A stretch of DNA of 64,000 nucleotides. Origin: UBA11872 sp965198285. GTDB taxonomy: Bacteria; Chloroflexota; UBA11872. The position numbers and the translations under genes are program-made. A model generated the notes under the pieces. That model was not told the origin of the DNA, searched no databases, and was given only the letters and a program-made list of their open reading frames with translations. Location of the stretch: NCBI GenBank assembly GCA_965198285.1, contig OZ240251.1, positions 496,001 through 560,000 of the forward strand, written 5' to 3'. This document shows, piece after piece, positions 7,437 through 16,021 of this stretch (position 1 is its first letter; every line of letters begins with the position of its first letter).

Positions 7437-9209
7437 CTAGAACGGGAGTGGTGCTTCTTCGCGCTCGCAGACAATCCGCCGCTCGCTGGGGTACTCGCCG
7501 TCGATCAGCGCGCGATGCACGTGGTCCTTCACGCACGAGTTGTTGGGGTACACGACGTGCGTGGCGTGGGAGGTTTCCAGCAGATAGCCGTTCGTGAGCT
7601 GCTCCCTGATTAGCTCTTCCGATTCGATGAACGGCGTGAAGGGGTCACCGTGGTTGCCAACCACCAGGATGGGCACGCCGCCGCCGTCGAGCGGCCCCTC
7701 CAGCGGCTCGGGCGCGAACTGGTCGTAGAACGGGCAGGCCGAGAACAGCGGGCGGCCCAGGAGCGCCAGCAGGGGGAACTCCCTGTCCAGCGCGGCGTCG
7801 TAGGCCTCACCGTCAGCCAGCCGAGTCGCGCGGTCCAGATCCGAATGCAGCGTCCAATCGTCCAGGCAGCCGACGTGTTCCGGCATCCGTGCCGCGCGCG
7901 GGCCGCCGTCTTCCCACTGGAATGTGGTGAACTGGAGCAGAATCGACGGGTCGTCGAGCTCGTAGAGTCGGAATAGACCCTCCCACAGGATCGGCCATAG
8001 AAACTCGGCGTACAGCGGCGAGATGACCGCAAAAGCCGCGGCGTCGGGATGATTTCCCGCGGCTTCGTTGACCAGGTGCAGCTTCTCGGTGGCCTTACGG
8101 AAGTAACCCAGCGGGTCGCCGTCGTTGTAAATCGGGCATTCGGGACTGTCGCAGGCCGCCAGCGCCTTCTCGAGCAGGATGGCGATTGGCGCGGTTTCCT
8201 CGATTGCGTCGGCGACGCGCGCCGCACGGTCAGCCTCGGCATCGACCGGGTTGTCCGCGCCGTCGATGACCATGGCTCTGACTGAGTCGGGGAAGAGCGT
8301 GGCGTACCAGACGCCCACGGCGGAGCCGTAGGAATAGCCCAGGTAGGAGATCTGCTCGACGCCCAGGGCCTTGCGAATCTCGTCCATGTCCCTGGCGACG
8401 TAGCCGGTGTGCAGCAGCCCGCCCACCGGCCCCATGGACTCGATGCAAAGGTTCGCGGCGGCTTCGCCGGCCGCTATCTCGTCCGGCGTGTCGACGGGCG
8501 AGTCGATGGAGCGACGCAAGTCAAGCTGCTCGCCAAGGTCGCCGCAGGCGAATTTGGGCTCGGACGCCCCGACGCCGCGGGGGTCGAAGCCGACGATGTC
8601 GAAGCGTTCGACGAGTTCCTCGGCGAACGGGGAAAAGCCAGACCTGATGGCTTCGACCAGTTCAAGACCGCTCCCGCCGGGACCGCCGGGGTTCACGAGG
8701 AGATAGCCGATCCGCTCATTCGCCAACGTGGCCCGGTGCACGTTGACCGCGATGTTGAGGCTGCCGGCTTCGGGGTCCCGGTAGTCGGCCGGGACCTCCA
8801 CGACGGCGCACTCGAACGCGCGGCTGGACTTGCACGTGCTCCAGTCGATCTCGCCGTCCGTGTGGGCAGCCTCCGGCGTTGGAGTGGCGGTGGGCTCCGG
8901 CGTCGGCGTGGCGGTTGGAGTTGGGGTGCTCGGCGCGGTGGCGGTTGGCGTGGGCTCCGGCTGGGGCGTCGGGGATGGAGCCGGGGTTTCGGTTGGCGCT
9001 GGCGAGATTTGGACAGTGACCGCCGGCGCAGGCGTCGCGGCCCGGGCGGGCGTCGGCGGCGGTGGCTGCGCGCTTATCGTTTCGGCGGCCGCCGTCGGAG
9101 TTGCCGCCGGCGCGGAGGCGGGCTCGCCGCAAGCCAGGCTCGCGACTACGGTCAGGGCCAGGACGCCGACAGCGGCCGCCTGCTTGAGTCTCCTGCTCGA
9201 AGCTCTCAC
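7437..9209 (-). CDS. Secreted lipoprotein alpha/beta hydrolase, TAP (tripeptidyl aminopeptidase)-like
   Basis: A 590-residue protein. A signal peptide ends in the lipobox Ala-Ser-Leu-Ala-Cys (Cys27), so it should be a membrane-anchored exported lipoprotein. Residues about 30-120 are a Pro/Thr-rich linker. The hydrolase follows, with oxyanion loop Asn-Pro-Gly-Gly-Pro-Gly-Gly-Ser-Gly, nucleophile elbow Gly-Tyr-Ser-Tyr-Gly-Ser near 293, and a C-terminal TAP-like domain with Ser-His-Ala-Thr-His near 546. These are hallmarks of the SlpD/SlpE/Tap family of proline- or tripeptidyl-releasing exopeptidases. It likely trims extracellular peptides. It ends convergently with the isochorismatase-like gene. 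Confidence 0.85.
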   Translation of the reverse strand: MRASSRRLKQAAAVGVLALTVVASLACGEPASAPAATPTAAAETISAQPPPPTPARAATPAPAVTVQISPAPTETPAPSPTPQPEPTPTATAPSTPTPTATPTPEPTATPTPEAAHTDGEIDWSTCKSSRAFECAVVEVPADYRDPEAGSLNIAVNVHRATLANERIGYLLVNPGGPGGSGLELVEAIRSGFSPFAEELVERFDIVGFDPRGVGASEPKFACGDLGEQLDLRRSIDSPVDTPDEIAAGEAAANLCIESMGPVGGLLHTGYVARDMDEIRKALGVEQISYLGYSYGSAVGVWYATLFPDSVRAMVIDGADNPVDAEADRAARVADAIEETAPIAILLEKALAACDSPECPIYNDGDPLGYFRKATEKLHLVNEAAGNHPDAAAFAVISPLYAEFLWPILWEGLFRLYELDDPSILLQFTTFQWEDGGPRAARMPEHVGCLDDWTLHSDLDRATRLADGEAYDAALDREFPLLALLGRPLFSACPFYDQFAPEPLEGPLDGGGVPILVVGNHGDPFTPFIESEELIREQLTNGYLLETSHATHVVYPNNSCVKDHVHRALIDGEYPSERRIVCEREEAPLPF

Positions 9210-9453
9210 AGCGTTCCCTTCTGATCCGCCCCAGCCAGAAATGCTGCCGCCCGCGTCTCCGTATCAGGCCGTCGCTTCGAAGCCTGGCGAAGTGCTGGCG
9301 CCTAGTATTCGGTAAGAGCGTCCGCCGGGCGTCGACATTCATAGCCGAAGCGGTCCCGACCGGCGCTTCCTTCTAATCCGACGTTAGTCCGCTTCACACC
9401 GTCCGTTCGTGAAATGTCGAACCGACCGCAGGGGTCGCGCCGCTCGCCGAGTC

Positions 9454-10326
9454 CTAGTCCGGGCTGACGAATTCGCGCTCCAGTTCGCCGTAGGCGGGCA
9501 CGCCGATGATGTCCTTGAACTCTTCCAGCCCCGCCATTGGTCCGGCGCCAGCGGTGGTGCCATCGGCCACCAGCGCCGCGTAGGTGCGTTGCAGGGCCGC
9601 CGTGGCCGCGAACAAACCAGAGAGCGGGTAGACCACCATCTTGTAGCCCAGGTCCTGCAACTCGGACGCCGAGAGGAAGGGCGTGACGCCGTCCTCGATC
9701 ATGTTGGCGAACAGGGGCACCTCGGGGTCGAACGCCGCTCGCACGGCTCGCAGTTCGTCGAGGGAGCGCGGCGCTTCGATGAAGACCACGTCGGCCCCGC
9801 CTTCCACGTTGGCGTGGCTGCGGGCGATGGCGTCGTCCAGCCCGTTGACCGCGCGGGCGTCGGTGCGGGCAATGATGACCAGGTCGTCGTCGCCGCGCGC
9901 ATGCACGGCCGCGCGGAGCTTCTGCACGTGATCGGCGGCGGGCACCACGCGCTTGCCTTCCAGATGCCCGCAGCGCTTGGGCCACTCCTGATCTTCCAGG
10001 ATGATCCCGGCAATACCGGCCTGCACGCACTCGCGTACGGTGCGGATCACGTTGATCGGGTTGCCGTAGCCGGTGTCCATGTCGGCCAGCAGCGGGATGT
10101 CCACGGTGTGGGCGATGCGGCGGGCGCGGTCCAGGGTTTCGGTCTGGGTCAGCAGGCCGATGTCCGGCTCGCCCAGCGTGCTGGCTGCCAACCCAAAGCC
10201 GGTGGTGAAGAACTGCTTGAAGCCAGCCTGCTCGATCAACTTGGCCGACAGGGCGTCATACGCGCCCGGCAGCACGATGATCTCGTCACCGGCCAGGCGC
10301 TGGCGGAGGATGGTCGATTTGGTCAT
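9454..10326 (-). CDS. Isocitrate lyase/PEP mutase superfamily enzyme
   Basis: A 290-residue TIM-barrel protein from the ATG at 10326. It has Ala-Asp-Met-Asp-Thr-Gly-Tyr-Gly-Asn near 82-90 (metal-binding Asp). The catalytic-loop motif Lys-Arg-Cys-Gly-His-Leu-Glu-Gly-Lys near 115-123 carries the general-acid Cys. The motif Ile-Ile-Ala-Arg-Thr-Asp-Ala follows. This pattern fits 2-methylisocitrate lyase, oxaloacetate decarboxylase and carboxyvinyl-phosphonate mutase relatives, which cleave or form C-C or C-P bonds in 2-oxo/2-hydroxy acids. No prpC, prpD or phosphonate genes are nearby, so the substrate is open. The preceding 120 bases in frame are probably leader, not protein. Confidence 0.86.
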   Translation of the reverse strand: MTKSTILRQRLAGDEIIVLPGAYDALSAKLIEQAGFKQFFTTGFGLAASTLGEPDIGLLTQTETLDRARRIAHTVDIPLLADMDTGYGNPINVIRTVRECVQAGIAGIILEDQEWPKRCGHLEGKRVVPAADHVQKLRAAVHARGDDDLVIIARTDARAVNGLDDAIARSHANVEGGADVVFIEAPRSLDELRAVRAAFDPEVPLFANMIEDGVTPFLSASELQDLGYKMVVYPLSGLFAATAALQRTYAALVADGTTAGAGPMAGLEEFKDIIGVPAYGELEREFVSPD

Positions 10327-10572
10327 GTGTGGGGTCCAGGGAGCCACTGTCGCCGCGATTGTGCCCAATGGGCAGTGCCTGGTAGCTAGTGATCGGTGGC
10401 CAGTGAAGGGGGAGGCGGACGAGTGGGGATGTCTCACGTGCCACATTCCGCCCCACGCACCGCCGCTTCTTCGCTAGCCACTAACCACAGGCCACTAATC
10501 ACTGCCCGACCCGTTTGCCGCCGCGGGGTGGCTGGGTGAGCATGGCGCGGTGGTGGGTAGGGAGGTGGGTTG

Positions 10573-11673
10573 ATGGCAGCCAAGTACCGGGTCGCGATTA
10601 TTGGGACGGGCCGCATGGGCGGGTTGATCGAGGACGAGATTCCGCTCGGGGACCCGAACCTCCCCTACGGCCATTTTTCGGCCTACGAGTACATCGAGGA
10701 AACCGAAGTGGTGGCTGTGGCCAACCGCGGGGCGGAGCGCCTGCAGCGCTTCAGCAAGCGGTTCGGGATCACCAACACCTATCTCGACTACCGCGAGATG
10801 ATCGACAAGGAACAGCCGGACATCGTCAGCGTCACCACGCCGTCGTTCGCCCGCGCCGAGCCGCTTATCTATTGCGCCGAGAACGGCGTGCGGGCGATCT
10901 ACAGCGAGAAGGGCTTGTGCGCTTCGCTGGCCGAGGCGGACCGGATCCGGGATGCGATGACGCGCAACGGCGTGGCGTTCAACTGGGGCGCCATGCGTCG
11001 CCACAACGTGGGCTTTCGGCTAATGGCGGACGCTATCGCCGCCGGCGAGATCGGCGACCCCGAGGCCGTGCTGATGCTCAACTACACCGACCTCATCAAG
11101 CACCACCCGCACACGCTGGACCTGGTCTCAATGCTGCTGGGCGACCCGCAACCGCAGTGGGTGAGCGGCCGCCTGATCGAGGCCGGCGACCCGTTCGATC
11201 CCGAGCCGCGGCGTGCGCATCCGGAATACGACGCCGAGAACCACCGCTACCTGCCCTCGCCCGGCTTCGAGGTCGCGGACCCGTACGTGGGTCACTTCCA
11301 GGTGGGGTACGCCAACGGGGCCGTGGGCTACTTCATTCCGCACCGGGGGTTTCTGGATGTGCACGTGCTGGGCAGCGAAGGCCGGGCCTACTCGCTGGAT
11401 AACGGCCTGATGTTCGAAATCCGCCACAGCCTGGGCTCCAACCCCGGCGAAGTCACCACGCGCAAGCTATACCCGCAGGGAGAACCGCCCACCGTCAACA
11501 CCATCCGCGACCTGATCAACTCGCTGGAAACCGGCGAGCCGACGCGCGGCAACATCGACGTGACCATGCAGTCCGTGGAAGTCCAATTCGCCGTGGCCCA
11601 CTCCCACCTGGCCGGCGGAGCGCGGGTCGACGTGCCGGTGGCGGACCGGAGCCTCTACATCCCGGGCGGCTAG
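10573..11673 (+). CDS. Gfo/Idh/MocA family oxidoreductase
   Basis: About 366 residues from the ATG at 10573, with GGAGGTG at 10561-10567 as ribosome binding site. The N-terminal Rossmann motif Ile-Ile-Gly-Thr-Gly-Arg-Met-Gly sits at residues 8-15. The catalytic-region motif Tyr-Ser-Glu-Lys-Gly near residue 112 matches the Glu-Lys-Pro-like signature of the family with Gly replacing Pro. The C-terminal beta-sheet domain is full length. Members oxidise or reduce sugars, inositols and sugar acids with NAD(P). Two other family copies exist in this window (39665-40636 and a fragment at 35712), so the genome probably holds an expanded set for carbohydrate catabolism. Confidence 0.88.
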   Translation: MAAKYRVAIIGTGRMGGLIEDEIPLGDPNLPYGHFSAYEYIEETEVVAVANRGAERLQRFSKRFGITNTYLDYREMIDKEQPDIVSVTTPSFARAEPLIYCAENGVRAIYSEKGLCASLAEADRIRDAMTRNGVAFNWGAMRRHNVGFRLMADAIAAGEIGDPEAVLMLNYTDLIKHHPHTLDLVSMLLGDPQPQWVSGRLIEAGDPFDPEPRRAHPEYDAENHRYLPSPGFEVADPYVGHFQVGYANGAVGYFIPHRGFLDVHVLGSEGRAYSLDNGLMFEIRHSLGSNPGEVTTRKLYPQGEPPTVNTIRDLINSLETGEPTRGNIDVTMQSVEVQFAVAHSHLAGGARVDVPVADRSLYIPGG

Positions 11674-11761
11674 TCACCCTCCGGCGGTCCCTGGCGGGGC
11701 TCATTGACCGCATGCCATCATGGTGGCATGCTTACATGAGTACTCGAACGGAGCCGAAGGC

Positions 11762-12010
11762 ATGCGGCGCACGCAAATCCAGCTGGACGAGCCACTGTAC
11801 GAACTGACCAAGCAGCGGGCCTTTGCCGAGGGCACGTCCATGGCGGCGGTCGTCCGTGAAGCCGTGGCGCAGTACGTGGCCGCGCCCATCAATCGGCCGG
11901 ACTCGCTGGAGAGCTTTTCCTTCATCGGCTCGGGCCGGTCGCAGCCCGGCGGGCCGCAGCCGTTGTCAGAGCGTCATGACGACGCGCTGGCCGAGGACTT
12001 CGGCGGCTGA
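11762..12010 (+). CDS. VapB-like ribbon-helix-helix antitoxin
   Basis: An 82-residue protein from the ATG at 11762. Met-Arg-Arg-Thr-Gln-Ile-Gln-Leu gives the DNA-contacting strand and Ala-Glu-Gly-Thr-Ser-Met-Ala-Ala-Val-Val-Arg-Glu-Ala the helices of a CopG/ribbon-helix-helix fold. The acidic C-terminal tail (Asp-Asp-Ala-Leu-Ala-Glu-Asp-Phe) is the type that fills a PIN-domain active site. It overlaps the vapC gene by four bases (CTGA), which implies coupled translation. By family knowledge it represses its own promoter together with VapC. Confidence 0.82.
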   Translation: MRRTQIQLDEPLYELTKQRAFAEGTSMAAVVREAVAQYVAAPINRPDSLESFSFIGSGRSQPGGPQPLSERHDDALAEDFGG

Positions 12011-12399
12011 TCTTCTTCGACACGTCCGCCGCGCTGGCCCTGGCCGACGTCAACGACCTGCATCACGCCCGCGCGGTACACGCCATGCAGCGGGTGGTGG
12101 CCGGCAGCCAGCCGCTGCTGACGCACAACTACGTGCTGATCGAGACCGTCGCGCTCCTGCAGCGGCGCCTGGGAATGCCGAGCGCCCGCGCGTTTCTAGC
12201 CGACTCCCAGAACTTCACGCTGCACTGGGTCACGCCGGACGACCATGCCGAAGCTGCGGCGCTGTTCAAGCAGCGCAACCGGCGAGGCCTGAGCCTGGTG
12301 GACTGCATGAGCTTCGTGGTGATGCGGAAATACAGGGCCACCGCCGCGCTGGCCTATGACGCGGACTTTCAGGCCGAGGGTTTCGACCTCTTCGAGTAG
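12007..12399 (+). CDS. VapC-like PIN-domain ribonuclease toxin with probable CTG start
   Basis: The PIN fold begins Ile-Phe-Phe-Asp-Thr-Ser-Ala immediately after CTG at 12007-12009. The conserved acidic residues are Asp in Phe-Asp-Thr-Ser, Glu in Ile-Glu-Thr-Val, Asp in Leu-Val-Asp-Cys-Met-Ser-Phe, and Asp in Tyr-Asp-Ala-Asp-Phe. The first ATG in frame is at 12085, which would delete the first catalytic strand. The frame is closed upstream by TGA at 11977 and has no ATG, GTG or TTG between. GAGG lies at 11993-11996 and the CTG overlaps the antitoxin stop, so CTG is the best start, giving 130 residues. It would cleave RNA when freed from VapB. Confidence 0.8.
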   Translation: MIFFDTSAALALADVNDLHHARAVHAMQRVVAGSQPLLTHNYVLIETVALLQRRLGMPSARAFLADSQNFTLHWVTPDDHAEAAALFKQRNRRGLSLVDCMSFVVMRKYRATAALAYDADFQAEGFDLFE

Positions 12400-12443
12400 T
12401 CCGCGCCGGCGCGCCCTCAGGGTGAGGCGGCGTACCGGAAGCT

Positions 12444-12821
12444 CTAGCGCTCCAGTAGCTCGATCTCGTAGCCGTCGGGGTCGTCGACGAAGGCCATCTT
12501 GAGGCCGGTGGGGAAGCTTTCGCGCCAGTGGTCCGGCCAGATTTCCAGGCCCTTGCCTTCCAGCTCGTCGCAGAAGGCGATCAGGTCAGGCACGCCGATG
12601 GCGAAGTGCATCAGGTCCTCGGGGACGTTGAGGTCGTAGTCCGCCGAGTAGGTGAGTTCGATGGTGTGGTCGTTGCCGGGCAGTTCCAGGTGGACGATCT
12701 GGTTGCCGTGGGGCGAGCGCTCGGAGCGGCTGAAGACCTTGAAACCAAGGTTGTCCTCGTAGAAGCGGATCGAGCGTTCCAGGTCGCTGACGCGGATTCG
12801 GGTGTGCAGCAGTTGGTACAT
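12444..12821 (-). CDS. Glyoxalase I-like VOC family protein
   Basis: A 125-residue protein from the ATG at 12821. It has the two-module vicinal oxygen chelate fold. His6 in Leu-Leu-His-Thr-Arg-Ile, Glu in His-Leu-Glu-Leu, His in Leu-Met-His-Phe-Ala-Ile, and Glu in Tyr-Glu-Ile-Glu-Leu-Leu form the metal site of lactoylglutathione lyase. The phrase Asp-Asp-Pro-Asp-Gly-Tyr-Glu is the family signature. It probably detoxifies methylglyoxal conjugates or a related metabolite. Length equals typical GloA. It is monocistronic, convergent with vapC. Confidence 0.87.
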   Translation of the reverse strand: MYQLLHTRIRVSDLERSIRFYEDNLGFKVFSRSERSPHGNQIVHLELPGNDHTIELTYSADYDLNVPEDLMHFAIGVPDLIAFCDELEGKGLEIWPDHWRESFPTGLKMAFVDDPDGYEIELLER

Positions 12822-12957
12822 GGGGCATCTGAGGTGCGGTGGGCGCGCCATCGTCGCATGTTCGACGCAAATGGGCCGCGAGCGGCCAGGCGACTGGCGC
12901 GCCGACGCCCCAAACCAGTGGCCCACTCTGCCCATCCCTGCGCCCGCACGTGGTACG

Positions 12958-13371
12958 TTGAATTCAGCGCCTGTCTCGCAACTGGAGTGCCGCCCGCTGA
13001 GCGTCGAAACTTGGAGCATCATCGGAACGGTCCTGGGCACAGGCGCGGTCGTGCTCGCTGGGCTGGTTGGCCTCATGCTGAAACTCTGGAGCGACACCAA
13101 TCGCCGCCTGGAGCACCTTGAGGTCGGCCTGCGGAGCGAAATCAGCGATGTGCGGGCTGAGCTAAGGGGTGAAATTTACGCTGTGCGGAGTGAAGTCAGC
13201 GCCAGCACCGAGCGCCTGAACGATCGCCAGCGCGCCGACGCCAACGCCATCAACGCAAGGCTGGACGTCTTGCTTCTCGCTCGCGGTTCGCTGGCCGACC
13301 CGTCCGCCGCCGCCCCGCCGCCTTCCGCCGAGCCCGAGCCGACACCGGCCGCGGAGCGCACCCCCGCCTAG
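12958..13371 (+). CDS. Small membrane-anchored coiled-coil protein
   Basis: From a TTG at 12958 the frame gives 137 residues; other starts are possible because no clear ribosome site was seen. One hydrophobic segment (Ile-Ile-Gly-Thr-Val-Leu-Gly through Leu-Val-Gly-Leu-Met-Leu) lies about 25-45 residues in. A charged heptad-like helix rich in Arg/Glu and Leu follows, then a Pro/Ala/Glu-rich tail. This architecture is seen in many uncharacterised bacterial proteins. No function can be assigned. It is divergent from the glyoxalase-like gene. Confidence 0.5.
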   Translation: MNSAPVSQLECRPLSVETWSIIGTVLGTGAVVLAGLVGLMLKLWSDTNRRLEHLEVGLRSEISDVRAELRGEIYAVRSEVSASTERLNDRQRADANAINARLDVLLLARGSLADPSAAAPPPSAEPEPTPAAERTPA

Positions 13372-13651
13372 CCAGCCTCGCTTGCCCCACGCCGTCCCGA
13401 CCGTCGTGAGATCTTGCGAGCAGCCCGACCCCGTCAGATAACTCAGGCGAGCGGGTCGTCCCGAGCAGGTTGGTGGGGCGGCCGCGACGCCCCTATCGAC
13501 GTGGTTCACCTCGGCGTCCGCTTCCTCCGCACCCAGTTCCCTGCCGTATCCACCTAAGCAGCTAGACCTCGGCCCTCACTTTCTTATCATTCTCGCCTCA
13601 ATGTGCTTGGACGTGGAAATAGGAGGCAAATGTTATTTTGTCGCCCTTGAG

Positions 13652-13924
13652 CTAGGGGACCTGACCCCGCCAGAACAGCCGCACCAACCCCCAAGCGGCC
13701 GCGACAGCCAGGAGATCGACTACTAGGTATTCCCGGACCATGGCCCCTGTCAGGGCCGCAACCACGCCCATCACAACAGCCGAGCGATCCAGCCATTTCC
13801 TGTCGCCTGGCTTCCACAACCCCACCAGAAACACTGGTACGGCGTGTACGAGCCCGATTAGTAGGACTACCACGCCTGCTCCTGCGCCTTCTCCGCTGGA
13901 CGATCTTCTGACGCAGCCAACCAT
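13652..13924 (-). CDS. Small hydrophobic membrane protein, unknown
   Basis: A 90-residue frame from an ATG at 13924 with three hydrophobic stretches (Val-Val-Val-Leu-Leu-Ile-Gly-Leu-Val; Val-Val-Met-Gly-Val-Val-Ala-Ala-Leu; Val-Val-Asp-Leu-Leu-Ala-Val-Ala). It has a Lys-Pro-Gly-Asp-Arg-Lys loop. No ribosome site is evident and no family is recognised. The about 280 bases between it and 13371 hold nothing I can name. A gene is plausible from the regular membrane pattern but not proven. Confidence 0.4.
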   Translation of the reverse strand: MVGCVRRSSSGEGAGAGVVVLLIGLVHAVPVFLVGLWKPGDRKWLDRSAVVMGVVAALTGAMVREYLVVDLLAVAAAWGLVRLFWRGQVP

Positions 13925-14073
13925 ACTGACCGCAACGGCATGCGACGCGGCTCTCGGTCGGAGAGCCGCCGGCTACGCCCGCATTCACCGCCCACTTCAA
14001 GCCTTCGTCGCGCCAGCCCAAGCGGCTCGGGAACGCTGGCTACGCAAGGCGTCCTTTCAGCCGCTGGGCCCCG

Positions 14074-14796
14074 TCAGGTTTCTTTAGCGAACGGGTTCGT
14101 CCAGAGCGGAATGATGGGCCGGCCGCGCCGGCGCGCCAGCGCCATGTAGAGCGCCGGGCCGCCCACTGCCGCCAGCCAGGGCAGCACGTGCTCGAAGAAG
14201 AGGTTCGGCGTCAGGTGCTCGTGCAGCAGCTTGTCGTCCACGATCAGCACCACCGCGATGCGGAAGATGAGCGCGCTGCCCAGGTAGATGATGAGGGGCA
14301 GCTTGTCGGTGGCCAGCGCGATCAGGCCGGCCCCTATGAACAGCAACGGGATCGAAAGCGCCAGCCCGAACACCAGCAGCGCGATGTTGCCGTGGGCCGC
14401 GCCGGCCACCGTGAGCACGTTGTCCAGGCTCATCACTACGTCGGCCAGGATGATCAGGCGAATGGCCTGCCCGAACGTGGTGGCCGTCTCGTGAAATTCT
14501 TCGCCTTCCGGCTTGAGCAGCCGCCAGGCGACCCAGAACAAGGCCAGGCCCCCGACCATCGAAATGACCGGCGCCAACAGCAGCAGGGTGGCGATGGAGG
14601 CCAGTGCGATGCGCAGCACTACGGCGCCTCCGGCCCCGATGACGATGGCCCAGCGCCGCTGGTCTCCGTGCAGGCGGCTGGCGACCACCCCGATGACCAC
14701 GGCGTTGTCGCCGCTGAGAATCAGGTCGAAGAGGATGATCTGCCCAAGCGCGGCCGGGTCGGCCAGGATGTCCTGGATGATCTGCCCGGGGTCCAT
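14074..14796 (-). CDS. TerC family integral membrane protein (YjbE-like)
   Basis: A 240-residue protein with about seven membrane helices. The signatures are Asp-Leu-Ile-Leu-Ser-Gly-Asp-Asn-Ala-Val-Val-Ile in helix 1 and Ala-Asp-Val-Val-Met-Ser-Leu-Asp-Asn-Val in a later helix. These paired Asp-Asn motifs define the TerC family. Recent knowledge links TerC proteins to metal (Mn) efflux and metal loading of secreted proteins; older literature links them to tellurite resistance. A manganese riboswitch was looked for by eye upstream and not recognised. It is monocistronic. Confidence 0.88.
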   Translation of the reverse strand: MDPGQIIQDILADPAALGQIILFDLILSGDNAVVIGVVASRLHGDQRRWAIVIGAGGAVVLRIALASIATLLLLAPVISMVGGLALFWVAWRLLKPEGEEFHETATTFGQAIRLIILADVVMSLDNVLTVAGAAHGNIALLVFGLALSIPLLFIGAGLIALATDKLPLIIYLGSALIFRIAVVLIVDDKLLHEHLTPNLFFEHVLPWLAAVGGPALYMALARRRGRPIIPLWTNPFAKET

Positions 14797-14938
14797 CAGG
14801 CCGGCCTCGCCAACTTGGGTTGCACCAGTGCCTCGCGTAGCTCTCAGTACCGGGCCGCAACCGGCGGCCGGCAGAAACCGTAGCTAGTTTACGTGGGCCG
14901 TTCGGATCGGGCGCCGTGCGCGGTTCACTCGATGCTCG

Positions 14939-15907
14939 CTATTGGAGCCGGACGCGATTGGCGCGGAGTTCGTGGGCGCCAGTGGCGGTGGACGTCTCGT
15001 AGACGTAGAACAGGCTGTCGCCCAGCACGGCGTAGTCCAGGTAGCGTAGGCAGCGGGTGCCGGCGTGGCCTTCGAGCAACGGACCATCCGGGGAATGCCG
15101 GACCGTGGTGCTGAGGTCCTGCGAGAAGACCATGCCGGTGCGGTCCTCGTACACGTCGCCTTCGGTGGTGCGGCCATCGTAGTAAATCAGGAAGCCGGCG
15201 TCGGTGGGCATGATCGTGCTGACGCGGGTCACGTTGGCGTCCCAGCCGTCGCCGGGCGTGACGATGTCGCGCTCGAAACCGAAGCGCCGCCCGTCGGCCG
15301 AAACCCAGAGGCCGGTGGGGTGGTCCACCAGCCCAGTGGTGAAGACGTTGCCGGTTCCGTGCAACTGCTCGGGCGTTGCGCCGTCGGTCACGCGGTCGCG
15401 CGGGCCGTAGCCGGCAAACAGGTAGAAGAGGCCGTCCAGCAGCAGCACGACAGGGTCCTTGACGCCCTCGGAGAAGGTGTTGGCGGCGTCCAGGACCGGG
15501 GTGCGGCGGGCCGGATCCAGGTCGACAAGTCGGTCGGCTTCGAGCAGGTCGATGCGCCAGCGGCGGTCGGCCGGGTCGACGTAGCTGACGTAGTAGCGCC
15601 AGGCGCCGCCGGGGATGCGGACCAGGGCGGAGCGCTCGATGGACTCGGTGCCGAACTGCTCGGCGGTGCAGGCCCATACTCGCTCCAGCGTGGCGATGTC
15701 GCGTAGCCGGTAGATTTCGGACTTCCAGCCGCGCCCCGTGTCCAGCGGACGCCGCCAGCGGACGCTCAAGTACAGCGCGTCATCGTCCAACCAGAGCGCG
15801 GGCGCGCCGACCCAGTAGCCGGGGGCGTCCACCTCCGGGCTGAGGAGCGTGATGCCCTCGGCCGAATCGAAGAGCGGCACCCCGCCAATCGGCGCGCGCG
15901 GCGGCAT
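14939..15907 (-). CDS. Five-bladed beta-propeller glycosidase-like protein (GH43/GH32/GH130 type)
   Basis: About 322 residues from the ATG at 15907; the frame is open further, to a GTG at 16006. Repeating strand patterns occur: Trp-Val-Gly-Ala-Pro-Ala-Leu-Trp near the start, Glu-Gly-Val-Lys-Asp-Pro-Val-Val-Leu in the middle, and Phe-Leu-Ile-Tyr-Tyr-Asp-Gly-Arg-Thr later. The Lys-Asp-Pro and Tyr-Asp-Gly-Arg motifs are those of five-bladed propeller glycosidases and phosphorylases. No signal peptide is convincing. Substrate is unknown. It is divergent from the aldo/keto reductase 114 bases away. Start choice is uncertain. Confidence 0.6.
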   Translation of the reverse strand: MPPRAPIGGVPLFDSAEGITLLSPEVDAPGYWVGAPALWLDDDALYLSVRWRRPLDTGRGWKSEIYRLRDIATLERVWACTAEQFGTESIERSALVRIPGGAWRYYVSYVDPADRRWRIDLLEADRLVDLDPARRTPVLDAANTFSEGVKDPVVLLLDGLFYLFAGYGPRDRVTDGATPEQLHGTGNVFTTGLVDHPTGLWVSADGRRFGFERDIVTPGDGWDANVTRVSTIMPTDAGFLIYYDGRTTEGDVYEDRTGMVFSQDLSTTVRHSPDGPLLEGHAGTRCLRYLDYAVLGDSLFYVYETSTATGAHELRANRVRLQ

Positions 15908-16021
15908 GGGCTGACCAAGGGAAAAGCGTGGGCGGGCAGTCTCCCACAGGTTCGGCAGACACTCGACAGGACCGGCGGCCACCGCCATAGTTCCAAGGGA
16001 CAGCACCTACTCGAGCGCGCC

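Noticed and set aside
10515..11402. 295-residue frame overlapping the oxidoreductase
   Set aside because: Same strand but a different frame from a gene with clear Rossmann motifs; composition is Arg/Gly-rich as expected for a shifted high-GC frame.
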